NCBI GenBank assembly: GCA_023460855.1
Contig: JAEWOS010000003.1
Location: 186,001 to 250,000 of the forward strand
Length of the DNA stretch: 64,000 nucleotides
Source of the DNA: Bacteroidota bacterium
GTDB taxonomy: Bacteria; Bacteroidota; Bacteroidia; Flavobacteriales; Weeksellaceae
Reading direction: 5' to 3'
The position numbers and the translations under genes were made by a program. The notes under the pieces are model-generated. The model did no database searches, was not told where the DNA came from, and saw only the letters and a program-made list of their open reading frames with translations. Positions 41,874 through 50,640 of the stretch are shown here, one piece after another; positions within the stretch are counted from its first letter, which is position 1, and the number at the start of each line of letters is the position of its first letter.

Positions 41874-41892
41874 GGGGGACAATTGGGGGACA
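41874..41892 (-). repeat. Two phased 8-bp direct repeats upstream of the secreted-protein promoter
   Basis: TGTCCCCC occurs twice on the - strand (41885-41892 and 41874-41881), 11 bp apart, one helical turn, starting 8 bp upstream of the -33 element. The C/G runs stand out in AT-rich surroundings. This is the expected place for an activator; the divergent HTH protein is the obvious candidate. Confidence 0.6.
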
Positions 41893-42058
41893 TCTACTTA
41901 ACCAGCTATTATTCAATACTTTACAAACAACAGAATAATTATTAATTTAACATAATATCGAACGTTATACTTCGAAATTATCGTTATAAAAGTGTAATTA
42001 TTAAAGATTTTCATAAATATTAAATCAATTTAACACTTACATCTTATCAGTAAATTGT

Positions 42059-42066
42059 TATTTTTG
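42059..42066 (+). promoter_or_regulatory. -7 box (TATTTTTG) of the TPR/HTH regulator
   Basis: This exact TAnnTTTG match predicts a start about 2 nt before the GTG at 42074. Confidence 0.5.
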
Positions 42067-42073
42067 CTGTACC

Positions 42074-43810
42074 GTGATCAAAAAACTACTCCTGTTTTCT
42101 TTATCAATACTGTATGCTGCGCATATATTTGCACAGAGCGGCGGACATGCATGCTTATCCGAAAACAGCGATAAAGTTTTCCGGCAGTTTCTGCTTACTG
42201 CTAATAACGCCGGAAGCAGTTTCACGGAAGTGCTCGCAGAAACCACTCCACTTGCTATGAGTGAATGTGCCAGCGATCAGGTTCTTTATAATGTTATCCT
42301 GGCAAATGCTTCATCAAAAGTAGCGGACCGCATCAATCCGGTAAGCACAAAACATTATCAGCTCAGTATCCAAAAATCAAAAGAAGCTGGAAATGAAAGT
42401 CTGCTGATTTTCTCCAAACTGGAGTTTGCCTATTATCTGTATCATTTCAGGAGCTATCAGGAATTGATGCCGGAATTAATTGAGGTAATTAATCATATTG
42501 AAGATACAGATCAGGATAAAATACTGCTTCCGGATCAGACCTACAAAAAAATCGGCTGGATTCTCCAGACATTAGGCAAGCATGATCAGTCGATAAAATT
42601 TCTGCAGCTAGCGCAAAAGTCGGTTTCGCCCCAGTCTTCAGAAGCGGCAGGCTTGCTGGACAATATCGGAACAGCCTATTTGTATAAAGGAGACCTCGTA
42701 AATGCACAGCATTATTTCGAAAGGTCGATTGTCCTCTCCCAAAAAATAAAGGACTACATCCGGATGGCGAAGGCGATGGGAAATCTTGCCCAGGTTTACG
42801 AAAAAAAAGGAGACACCGCAAAAGCAATCCAACTGCTAACCAGAGACGTTGGAATTTCGGAGGAATACGGGGATGAGCAGAACACCATGTTTGCGAGCAT
42901 TATACTAGGTGAACTTTTTGTGAAAACAAGAAATCTGGATTCGGCAGGTTATTACATCGGCAAAGCAGAAAAAATTGCAGAACCTAAAACCTATTTTCAG
43001 TCCTCGCTTCTTCAGGCACTGAAAATCAAGCTGAAAATAGCAATGCAGCAGCAGGACAGCGCTGCCGAACTGGATATCCGAAGAAGAATAAGCGAGCTTG
43101 AAAAAACACTGAAAAATGCAGACGGACCGGAAGGTTTACAGCAGGCACAATGGAAACTGCAGGAGAATGATCTCGCAGCAAAAATTCAGAAAGCCCAGAC
43201 TAAATCCACACAGGATCTGTATATAAAGGTCATCCTGTTTCTTTTCGGAGGAAGTATGATCGTATTCGCTTTATTTCTGATAATACAGTCACGTGCGGGA
43301 AAAATCCGTAAACAGAAGGAGTTTGATCAAGCGGCAGAATTACACCGCATAGAAAAAGAAGCACAGGAGAAACATTTGCACGAAGTACAGGCAAGCCTTC
43401 AGAATCAGATTGAATTTCTGAAGAGCAAAACCTCGCACATTAATTCTTTACAAAAGGAACTGGAAATACTTCGATCCGGTACCGGTTCGAACACCGAAGA
43501 ACAGCACGAAAATCTGCAGAAAATACTGGAAACGCACCTGATGACAGAAGAAAACTGGCTGAGTTTCCGGAACGAATTCAGAAAAGTACACGGCGAATTT
43601 TACAATAACATCGTGGAAAATTTCCCGGAGATTACCGATTCGAACCTGCGGATCATTCTGCTGAGCAAACTCGGCTTCAACAATACGGAAATGTCCGGAC
43701 TTTTGGGAGTAACACCGGACGCTGTAAAAAAATCAAAGCAAAGACTCAAGAAAAAACTTGGCGACCGCCATGAAATTCTGGACAGCTATCTGCAGACGTC
43801 CGGAACGTAA
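42074..43810 (+). CDS. Membrane-anchored TPR sensor with C-terminal LuxR-like HTH
   Basis: The 578-residue one-component regulator starts at GTG 42074. A signal sequence (about 1-20, ending I-F-A-Q) exports the N-terminal half. Several TPR-like helical pairs follow (about 150-330; G-T-A-Y-L-Y-K-G-D and A-Q-V-Y-E-K-K-G-D are clear). Next come one TM helix (about 384-404), a cytoplasmic coiled coil (about 410-475) and a winged or LuxR-type HTH (about 524-566: L-R-I-I-L-L-S-K-L-G-F-N-N-T-E-M-S-G-L-L-G-V-T-P). So the sensor part is periplasmic and the DNA-binding part cytoplasmic, an architecture common in Bacteroidota. It is divergent from the secreted cassette and 67 bp upstream of an ABC exporter on the same strand. 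Confidence 0.86.
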   Translation: MIKKLLLFSLSILYAAHIFAQSGGHACLSENSDKVFRQFLLTANNAGSSFTEVLAETTPLAMSECASDQVLYNVILANASSKVADRINPVSTKHYQLSIQKSKEAGNESLLIFSKLEFAYYLYHFRSYQELMPELIEVINHIEDTDQDKILLPDQTYKKIGWILQTLGKHDQSIKFLQLAQKSVSPQSSEAAGLLDNIGTAYLYKGDLVNAQHYFERSIVLSQKIKDYIRMAKAMGNLAQVYEKKGDTAKAIQLLTRDVGISEEYGDEQNTMFASIILGELFVKTRNLDSAGYYIGKAEKIAEPKTYFQSSLLQALKIKLKIAMQQQDSAAELDIRRRISELEKTLKNADGPEGLQQAQWKLQENDLAAKIQKAQTKSTQDLYIKVILFLFGGSMIVFALFLIIQSRAGKIRKQKEFDQAAELHRIEKEAQEKHLHEVQASLQNQIEFLKSKTSHINSLQKELEILRSGTGSNTEEQHENLQKILETHLMTEENWLSFRNEFRKVHGEFYNNIVENFPEITDSNLRIILLSKLGFNNTEMSGLLGVTPDAVKKSKQRLKKKLGDRHEILDSYLQTSGT

Positions 43811-43877
43811 AAATTCACTATCTATCTGTAACAAGTATCGGTTTTTACGTACCAATTGCTAAAGTGCCGAAAAAGCC

Positions 43878-44570
43878 ATGTTACTGATTAAAGACCTCCA
43901 TAAATCTTACGATACCGGGAAAAGCAAACTTCACGTACTGAAAGGAATCAATCTGGAAATCGGCGAGGGTGAATTCGTCTCCATTATGGGAAGTTCAGGC
44001 TCAGGAAAGTCTACCCTTTTGAATATTATCGGAATTCTGGATGAAAAAGATTCCGGCATTTACGAGCTCGACAGAATCCCAATCGAACATTTAAATGAGG
44101 TAAAAGCCGCAGAATACAGAAGCAGATTTCTGGGTTTTGTATTTCAGTCGTTTAACCTGATCGGCTACAAAACCGCCATTGAAAACGTAGCCCTTCCTTT
44201 ATATTATCAGAACGTTTCCCGAAAAGAACGAAACCGCACGGCGCAGGAATATCTGGAAAAAGTAGGACTCGGTCCGTGGGCAAATCATTTGCCGAACGAA
44301 CTTTCAGGAGGACAAAAGCAAAGGGTAGCAATTGCGCGTGCACTGATCAGCAACCCGAAAGTAATTCTTGCGGATGAACCGACAGGAGCACTGGACAGCC
44401 AGACGACGCATGACATTATGAAACTGCTGCAGCAAATTAATTCCGAAGGAAAAACCATCATCGTTGTAACGCATGAACCGGACGTAGCAGCACAAACGAA
44501 AAGAAATGTAACGCTGAAAGACGGCATCATAGAAAGCGATAAATTCATAGAGCAGAAAGTGCTGGTATAA
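43878..44570 (+). CDS. ABC transporter ATPase, MacB/LolD type
   Basis: The 230-residue cytoplasmic ATPase powers a MacB-type mechanotransmission transporter. Walker A G-S-S-G-S-G-K-S-T (about 38-46), the Q-loop F-V-F-Q-S-F-N-L, the signature L-S-G-G-Q-K-Q-R, and Walker B V-I-L-A-D-E-P-T-G-A-L-D are all intact, followed by the H-loop V-T-H-E-P. It is the first exporter gene after the TPR/HTH regulator; two permeases and an adaptor follow in the same direction with short gaps (45, 45 and 39 bp). Confidence 0.93.
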   Translation: MLLIKDLHKSYDTGKSKLHVLKGINLEIGEGEFVSIMGSSGSGKSTLLNIIGILDEKDSGIYELDRIPIEHLNEVKAAEYRSRFLGFVFQSFNLIGYKTAIENVALPLYYQNVSRKERNRTAQEYLEKVGLGPWANHLPNELSGGQKQRVAIARALISNPKVILADEPTGALDSQTTHDIMKLLQQINSEGKTIIVVTHEPDVAAQTKRNVTLKDGIIESDKFIEQKVLV

Positions 44571-44615
44571 AATCAGCGGTATTACCGAATCTTTACTAAA
44601 TATTAAGACAATAAT

Positions 44616-45845
44616 ATGTTTGATCTGGACAGATGGCAGGAAATAATAGCATCTATTCGCAGCAATATTCTGCGGACGGTACTTTCCGGCTTCACTGTTG
44701 CGCTGGGACTTTACATATTTATCGTACTGTTCGGGATCGGTTCCGGATTAAAAAATGCATTTACCGATCAGTTTACTCGCGATGCTCAAAACCTGATCAT
44801 GATTATGACGGGGAAAACCACTCTGGCTTACGGAGGACTTCAGTCAGACCGTGTTATCACACTAAACAATGAAGATTACGAAACTGTAATTGATTCCGAT
44901 CCGGAAAAAGTTCAGTACTCCACACCGCGCTACTCTACCAGCCTCACCGTAAAATACGGCAAAGAAAGCGGCAGTTATCAGATCAGCGGAGCCAATGAAG
45001 ACGAAGTGGCGATAGAAAACAGAACGCTGCTGAACGGTCGTTTTATTTCACCACGGGATATTGCAAACAGACAAAATGTGGCGGTAATTGGAAGGATGGT
45101 TCAGCGCGACCTCATTAAGAACGGTGATCCGGTAGGAAAAGAGCTCGAAGTGAATGGTACGATGTTTAAAGTAATCGGCGTTTTCGCAGATGAAGGCGGA
45201 GATTTCGATGAAAGGATGATCAGCGTACCGATTACTACCTTACAGCAAATGAAAAAAGGATCGGATACGATTTCCACCATTTTCATTGCTTATAAAGAGG
45301 ATATGCAACCGGATGAAGCGATTGCTTACAGCGATAAACTGGAAGAAGAACTGAAAGCGCGAAAAAGAGTTTCACCGGATGATCAGGGCGGAATCCGGGT
45401 GAACAACCGTGCGGAAAGTCTGAAGGACAGCTTTATGTTTCTGTTCGTTATTACGGTGATTGTTTCATTTATCGGGATGGGAACTTTGCTTGCAGGAATT
45501 ATCGGCATCAGCAACATCATGGTTTACATCGTGAAAGAAAGAACGCAGGAAATCGGTGTGCGTAAAGCAATTGGTGCAAAACCACGCAGTATTGTAGGGC
45601 TTATTCTGCAGGAATGTATGGTGATTACCATAATTTCGGGACTAATCGGTGTTGGTGTGGGAATACTTACGCTGGAACTGATCGGAAATAATCTCGAGGA
45701 ATATTTTATCGTAAATCCGTCTGTAGGTTGGGGACTGATCTTCGCGGCATTTATCAGCCTTGTGGTTGCAGGGTTAATTGCCGGTTTTGTTCCGGCTTAC
45801 CGCGCGAGTAAAATAAAACCTATTGAAGCCTTAAGAGCGGAATAA
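44616..45845 (+). CDS. ABC permease, MacB/FtsX family (first)
   Basis: The 409-residue inner-membrane protein has a single TM near the N-terminus (about 20-42), a large periplasmic MacB_PCD domain (about 43-270), and three C-terminal TM segments of the FtsX fold (about 280-400). It has the signature I-V-K-E-R-T-Q-E-I-G-V-R-K-A-I-G-A and ends P-A-Y-R-A-S-K-I-K-P-I-E-A-L-R-A-E, typical of the family. It pairs with the ATPase upstream and, probably as a heterodimer, with the next permease. Confidence 0.93.
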   Translation: MFDLDRWQEIIASIRSNILRTVLSGFTVALGLYIFIVLFGIGSGLKNAFTDQFTRDAQNLIMIMTGKTTLAYGGLQSDRVITLNNEDYETVIDSDPEKVQYSTPRYSTSLTVKYGKESGSYQISGANEDEVAIENRTLLNGRFISPRDIANRQNVAVIGRMVQRDLIKNGDPVGKELEVNGTMFKVIGVFADEGGDFDERMISVPITTLQQMKKGSDTISTIFIAYKEDMQPDEAIAYSDKLEEELKARKRVSPDDQGGIRVNNRAESLKDSFMFLFVITVIVSFIGMGTLLAGIIGISNIMVYIVKERTQEIGVRKAIGAKPRSIVGLILQECMVITIISGLIGVGVGILTLELIGNNLEEYFIVNPSVGWGLIFAAFISLVVAGLIAGFVPAYRASKIKPIEALRAE

Positions 45846-45890
45846 AAATCAGGGAAAACAAATTATTTATAAATCTCAGAAACCAAGGGT

Positions 45891-47162
45891 GTGAACATCA
45901 TTTTCAAACTGGATACCTGGCAGGAAATCTACCACTCGCTACGCAACAATAAACTGCGGACCTTTCTCACCATGATCGGTGTTGGCTGGGGTATGTTTCT
46001 TTTTGTAAGTTTATTAGGTGCTGCAAAAGGTATGGAAAACGGTTTCGACAAACTGTTCTCCGGTTTTGCAACCAACAGTATTTTCATGTGGGCGCAGAAT
46101 ACTACCATTCCGTATAACGGTTTTCCGAAAGGCAGACCCATGGATCTGAGGCTTGGCGATATCGATCTGCTGAAAAGCAAAATCAGTGAAGTGGAATATA
46201 TTTCCCCGCAAAACTCGCGCGGAAGTTTTGGCACGCCCGGCGAACTGATGAACCGTGCTGGAAACAACGCGACTTACACTTTAACCGGTGACACACCTGC
46301 AGGAAACAAAATTTCAGAAAAACAGCTTCTTTATGGCCGCTACATCAATGATGCTGACGTTGCTTCCAGCAAGAAAGTTGTGGTAATCGGAGAAGCGATT
46401 TACGATAACTTTTTCGATGAGAAAAAAAATGAAGATCCTATTGGCAAATCGATGAGCATAAAAGGAATGTTCTTTAATGTTATCGGTGTTTACAAAGAAG
46501 CGAAAGCCGGCGGACCAATGGATAATGACCGCACTGCATACATTCCGCTGTCCACATTTACCAAAATGTATAACGATGGCGACCGCGTGGATTTTTTCGC
46601 AATTGTAAGTGAGCCGGATGCAGATCTTGCCAAAGTGGAAGACGAAGCCAAACGTATTCTGAAGGATAAAAACGATGTATCTCCCGAAGACACCAATGCT
46701 TTCGGAAGTTTTAATCTGGGTACGATGTTTGAAAAAATGACCGGATTTCTTACCGGAATGCAGCTGCTGACCATTATCGTTGGTTCACTGACAATATTGG
46801 CAGGGGTAATTGCAATTTCCAATATTCTCTTAATCACCGTAAAAGAAAGAACCAAAGAAATCGGTATCCGCCGAGCACTTGGTGCAAAGCCTAATGAAGT
46901 GCGAAACCAGATTCTGCTGGAAAGCGTAGTAATAACACTTGCAAGCGGTATCCTCGGATTCATCTTCGGCATTTTACTGCTTATCGTAGTAAATATTATG
47001 ACAAAAGATCAGGATTCGTTTCCTTTTTACAATCCAACCGTGGAATATTCGAACGTGTTTACAGCAATGGCAATCATGCTGATTCTCGGTCTCATAATCG
47101 GAATGATTCCGGCACAGCGCGCAGTGAAAATCCGCCCGATTGAAGCATTAAGATCTGAATAA
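45891..47162 (+). CDS. ABC permease, MacB/FtsX family (second)
   Basis: The 423-residue paralogue of the preceding permease starts with GTG at 45891. The same layout is seen: an N-terminal TM (about 20-43), a periplasmic domain and an FtsX region with I-T-V-K-E-R-T-K-E-I-G-I-R-R-A-L-G-A. It ends Q-R-A-V-K-I-R-P-I-E-A-L-R-S-E. Two unlike permeases in one transporter suggest a heterodimeric pump. I infer efflux or export of a periplasmic substrate, possibly peptide or macrolide-like; no substrate can be read from the sequence. Confidence 0.92.
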   Translation: MNIIFKLDTWQEIYHSLRNNKLRTFLTMIGVGWGMFLFVSLLGAAKGMENGFDKLFSGFATNSIFMWAQNTTIPYNGFPKGRPMDLRLGDIDLLKSKISEVEYISPQNSRGSFGTPGELMNRAGNNATYTLTGDTPAGNKISEKQLLYGRYINDADVASSKKVVVIGEAIYDNFFDEKKNEDPIGKSMSIKGMFFNVIGVYKEAKAGGPMDNDRTAYIPLSTFTKMYNDGDRVDFFAIVSEPDADLAKVEDEAKRILKDKNDVSPEDTNAFGSFNLGTMFEKMTGFLTGMQLLTIIVGSLTILAGVIAISNILLITVKERTKEIGIRRALGAKPNEVRNQILLESVVITLASGILGFIFGILLLIVVNIMTKDQDSFPFYNPTVEYSNVFTAMAIMLILGLIIGMIPAQRAVKIRPIEALRSE

Positions 47163-47201
47163 AAATCAAGAAAAAATAAAAACGCGTACATAAACAGCAC
47201 T

Positions 47202-48395
47202 ATGAAAAAGAAATTCACCTGGAAAAAAGCACTGTATATTTTTCTCGGACTTTTACTGGCAACCGGCCTCTTTGCAGGAATCAGCTATCTTGTAAAATCC
47301 AATTCTTCTACAAGTGAAACCTTCCTCACCAGAAAACCGTTCATCCAGAATATGGAGGACAAAGTGATGGCGACCGGAAAGATTGTACCGCTTGAAGAGA
47401 TCGAAATCAAGCCGAATATGTCCGGAATTCTCGACAAAATTCTGGTAAATGAAGGCGATCAGGTTACTACAGGACAGCTTGTTGCTACCATAAAAATTGT
47501 ACCGAATGTGCAAAGCGTTAATGCTGCGCAACAGGAGATCAACAATGCCAACCTGCAGATTTCCAATGCAAAATTGAATCTCTCCAATGTTCAGCAACAG
47601 TTCAATATGCAGCAAAAACTGTACAGCCAGGGCGTTGCTTCCAAGCAGGAATTTCTTACTGCGCAGCAACAGCTTCAAAGTGCACAGATTCAGTTGAGAA
47701 ATGCGAATCTTCAGTTGCAGACAGCGCAGAAAAGCATGCAGATTGCGAGAACCGGTATTACGCCCGAACTGCAGGGACTTGCAACCACTCAGATTCGTTC
47801 CAAAGCAAACGGAACCGTGCTTGAAGTACCGGTGAAAGAAGGAAGCCAGGTAATTGAAGCAAACCAGTTCAATGCCGGAACAACCATTGCTTCAATTGCC
47901 AACCTGAATTCCCTGATTTTTGAAGGTGAAATTGATGAAGCACAGGCAGGAAAACTCAAAGAAGGTATGAACATGAATATTCTGATCGGTGCCCTTCAGA
48001 ATAAAAAATATCCGGGCAGACTAACGATGATCGCTCCTAAAGGAAAAGATGTAAGCGGAACCATTAAATTTCCTGTGGAAGGCGAAGTTTTTAATCCAAG
48101 CGGCGATTATATCCGTGCCGGTTTTTCAGCGAACGGCGAAATTGTGCTGAGCTCCCAGAATAACGCTTTGTTGCTGGATGAAAGCCTGATACAGTACGAA
48201 AAAGTCAACGGCAAAGATGTGCCTTATGTGGAAGTGAAGCAGCCGGACGGTAAATTCAAGAAGGTGAATGTAAAACTGGGTGCAAGTGACGGTATAAATG
48301 TTCAGATCCTTTCCGGAATAACGAAAAATTCAGAAGTAAAAGTGTGGAATCCAAGCGATAAAGACAAGAAAGAACTCGCGGAAAAGAAAAAATAA
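47202..48395 (+). CDS. Periplasmic adaptor (HlyD/MacA family)
   Basis: The 397-residue membrane-fusion protein links the ABC permeases to an outer-membrane TolC-type channel. It has an N-terminal anchor (about 10-28). A lipoyl-like half with G-x-I-V-P-L-E-E-I-E-I-K-P-N-M-S-G follows, then a Gln/Asn-rich coiled-coil hairpin (about 100-190, many Q-L-Q-x-A-Q-x-Q-L repeats) and beta domains. The C-terminus is Lys-rich. No TolC gene is in the window, so the outer-membrane part must be encoded elsewhere. It is last in the exporter operon. Confidence 0.93.
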   Translation: MKKKFTWKKALYIFLGLLLATGLFAGISYLVKSNSSTSETFLTRKPFIQNMEDKVMATGKIVPLEEIEIKPNMSGILDKILVNEGDQVTTGQLVATIKIVPNVQSVNAAQQEINNANLQISNAKLNLSNVQQQFNMQQKLYSQGVASKQEFLTAQQQLQSAQIQLRNANLQLQTAQKSMQIARTGITPELQGLATTQIRSKANGTVLEVPVKEGSQVIEANQFNAGTTIASIANLNSLIFEGEIDEAQAGKLKEGMNMNILIGALQNKKYPGRLTMIAPKGKDVSGTIKFPVEGEVFNPSGDYIRAGFSANGEIVLSSQNNALLLDESLIQYEKVNGKDVPYVEVKQPDGKFKKVNVKLGASDGINVQILSGITKNSEVKVWNPSDKDKKELAEKKK

Positions 48396-48438
48396 ACAGT
48401 TCTTTAAAAAATCTGTGACGGAAAATTCAGATGTTAAG

Positions 48439-49032
48439 TCACAGGTTTCTGCGTACCAGCAATACCAGGTTGATAAACAGCAGCAAAAGACCAAGGCTTA
48501 CGTAAACACTGCTGGAAATATGGTCGAGCTTCTTTTCCTCAATCAGATTTGCAGCGCGGGATGAAAGTTTCTGGCTCTGATTGATGTAGTTGTGAATTTC
48601 GATGACCTGCGTTTTGTTTCCGGACGGAACACTGTGCTGGGAAAAATAGACGAGTTCTCTTTTGCTCAGAAATCCCACGATCCAGAATTCGGTGGATTTT
48701 TCCATATTCAGATATTCTGAGCGGTAATGCTGCGGCCGGATTTTTCCTGAATGCTTTTGCACATAATCGATTTCTTTGCCTTTTTCCCTTTTTACACGGA
48801 TTACATGAAAATCCAGCGGTTGCGGCAGTTTGTTGATTACTTTTACCTCCATGAGGTTTTCGGCGTACTGCACCACGTTATCTTTCACAAAGTAAAATCC
48901 ATAAAAGACCACCGCTCCTAAAATGATGACCGTTCGTAAGGTTTTCATTTTCCGGTACTTCCTGCCCCTGAAAATGGACAGAAAAAGCGCTACACACAGC
49001 AGAAAAAAGACCAGAAAAACAAATGCTTCCAT
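48439..49032 (-). CDS. Membrane protein with extracytoplasmic domain, unknown
   Basis: The 197-residue protein has two N-terminal TM segments (about 2-20 and 33-51), a soluble central domain (about 55-165) rich in charged residues, and a C-terminal TM (about 173-192) followed by R-R-N-L. No recognised family. ATG 49032 is preferred over the upstream TTG (49041), because that TTG falls in the -7 box. The transcript would be leaderless. It converges on the exporter operon. The central domain includes a L-P-Q-P-L-D-F-H-V-I stretch with a weak FixG-like flavour, which I do not consider sufficient for a call. Confidence 0.65.
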   Translation of the reverse strand: MEAFVFLVFFLLCVALFLSIFRGRKYRKMKTLRTVIILGAVVFYGFYFVKDNVVQYAENLMEVKVINKLPQPLDFHVIRVKREKGKEIDYVQKHSGKIRPQHYRSEYLNMEKSTEFWIVGFLSKRELVYFSQHSVPSGNKTQVIEIHNYINQSQKLSSRAANLIEEKKLDHISSSVYVSLGLLLLFINLVLLVRRNL

Positions 49033-49038
49033 CGTCCG

Positions 49039-49046
49039 CAAATATA
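49039..49046 (-). promoter_or_regulatory. -7 box (TATATTTG), leaderless arrangement
   Basis: This exact TAnnTTTG match ends 6 nt before the ATG at 49032. Confidence 0.55.
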
Positions 49047-49069
49047 ATCATTTTGACTGCACAGGTTTT

Positions 49070-49717
49070 CTATGAGCCTGCATTCCATTCGCGGTAGAAC
49101 TGCTCCAGAAAATCAAGCATAAACTGATGTCTTTCAGCCGCTATTTCTTTGGCGGTTTCTGTATTCATCAGATCTTTCAGCAACAACAGTTTCTCGTAAA
49201 AGTGATTGATCGTTGTGGAATCCGATTTTTTGTACTGAGTTTTATCCATGTTTAAACCTGGCAAAACGGCCGGATCATACATCTTATTATTCTTATAACC
49301 GCCAAAGTTGAAGGTACGCGCAATTCCTATGGCACCGATAGCATCAAGTCTGTCTGCATCCTGAACAATTTGTAGTTCCAAAGGAATTTCTGCAGGTGCT
49401 TCTCCCCGGTTTTTAAAAGACATAAATCTGATGATGTGCAGAATCTGCTGAATTTCAGTTTCCGGAACTTCATGGCTTTGCAGGAAATTCTCTGAAATCT
49501 TTACCGCAAGTTCTTCATCTCCATCGTGGAATTTAGGATCTGCGATATCGTGAAGCAGTGCCGCGAGTTCAATCACGTGTAGATTTCCGCCTTCCTTTTG
49601 CTGAATTCGGGCAGCCATTTTCCAGACGCGCTCTGTATGAAACCAGTCGTGACCGCCTTCTGCTCCGTCAAGTTTCTGTTTAACAAATTCAACAGTTTTT
49701 TCTATAATCGAATTCAT
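49070..49717 (-). CDS. HD-domain phosphohydrolase (YedJ-like)
   Basis: The 215-residue cytosolic metal-dependent hydrolase has H-D-W-F-H-T near residue 23, A-A-L-L-H-D-I-A-D (the HD pair) and, further on, I-V-Q-D-A-D-R-L-D-A-I-G-A-I-G-I-A-R, the downstream Asp ligand region typical of the YedJ/YfdR group. The expected activity is nucleotide or related phosphate-ester cleavage; the substrate is unknown. The start overlaps the stop of the alpha/beta hydrolase by 4 nt (ATGA), so the two are coupled. Confidence 0.9.
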   Translation of the reverse strand: MNSIIEKTVEFVKQKLDGAEGGHDWFHTERVWKMAARIQQKEGGNLHVIELAALLHDIADPKFHDGDEELAVKISENFLQSHEVPETEIQQILHIIRFMSFKNRGEAPAEIPLELQIVQDADRLDAIGAIGIARTFNFGGYKNNKMYDPAVLPGLNMDKTQYKKSDSTTINHFYEKLLLLKDLMNTETAKEIAAERHQFMLDFLEQFYREWNAGS

Positions 49718-50565
49718 GATTTACGGTTGAGTTGATCTTTCACTATTTTCCAGAGCGGCTTATTATAGGATCTGAAAAAATTCACGTGCCCGATTTTTCC
49801 AACGGGAGATTCATTCGTTTTTATTTCCCTGTAGGTTTTTTTCATATTCGGATAAACGCTGTTCATCAGGCTTTCCATGCCTTTCATTTTTACCCACGGA
49901 TCATCTTCTGCATAAATAACAAAGGCTTCCTGTTGTAATTTTTCTGCGTAATCATCCCCGAGTTTTTCCAGTAATCTTGCCGTAGATTTTCTATGAAGAA
50001 CCAGCGTACGCCAGTCGCTTGCGCTGCCTTTCGGAAGACTTTCACCTAGACCAAACCATTGTGCGGGGAAATACCCGAGAAAAGCATTCGTAACAGGAAC
50101 GGCTATACCAAAACCGAAAGCAGCAGTAAGTGCTACTTTATACGGCAAATGCCTTAAATAAGCGTCCTGAGCTCCGACAAATACAAATTTCCGGAACATT
50201 TGAGAATCTTTGTTCATGCCGAGAATCAGCGCACCAACCGAATGTCCCAGACAGTACTTTTCGTAAGCTGCGAAATTTTCACTGATATAAGCGGTTACCG
50301 CTTTAAAATCCTGTGTTCCCCAAGTTCTCATCGATGCCTTGAATCCACGCATCTTTTCCGGTTTCGACAGTCCGACTCCGCGGTAATCATAAGTTATCAC
50401 GGTGAAACCCTGCTCTGAAAGCCATTGCGAAAAAGAAAAATAAACCTGCTGCTTTACACCGGTCGCAGAATTGATTAAAAGCAGTTTACCGTTGCTTCTT
50501 TCAGGCTCGAAAAGATGTGCGTGCAGCCGGTAATTGTCCGGAGCGGAAAGAAGTAATGCTTTCAT
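49714..50565 (-). CDS. Alpha/beta-hydrolase
   Basis: The 283-residue soluble hydrolase has Y-D-Y-R-G-V-G-L-S in the N-terminal half, a nucleophile elbow G-H-S-V-G-A (about 106-111), an Asp in Y-A-E-D-D-P-W-V and a His in G-K-I-G-H-V-N-F-F near the end, giving a plausible Ser-Asp-His triad. It resembles proteins described as predicted alpha/beta-hydrolases of the UCP037442 type, with unknown substrate. No signal peptide is seen. It is upstream of, and translationally coupled to, the HD-domain gene. Confidence 0.83.
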   Translation of the reverse strand: MKALLLSAPDNYRLHAHLFEPERSNGKLLLINSATGVKQQVYFSFSQWLSEQGFTVITYDYRGVGLSKPEKMRGFKASMRTWGTQDFKAVTAYISENFAAYEKYCLGHSVGALILGMNKDSQMFRKFVFVGAQDAYLRHLPYKVALTAAFGFGIAVPVTNAFLGYFPAQWFGLGESLPKGSASDWRTLVLHRKSTARLLEKLGDDYAEKLQQEAFVIYAEDDPWVKMKGMESLMNSVYPNMKKTYREIKTNESPVGKIGHVNFFRSYNKPLWKIVKDQLNRKS

Positions 50566-50640
50566 TGAAATTTTGCTTCAATCTCAGCAATTTTGAAGTA
50601 TTTTCAAACAAAAAATACAGAATACGCTGTGCCTGAAATA

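Noticed and set aside
41739..41882. Extension of secreted protein 1 to 41882
   Set aside because: It crosses the consensus promoter and leader and hides the signal peptide.
48413..48444. Terminator between the exporter and the converging membrane protein (7-bp stem)
   Set aside because: The loop is 18 nt and there is no T tract, so the hairpin is too weak to list.
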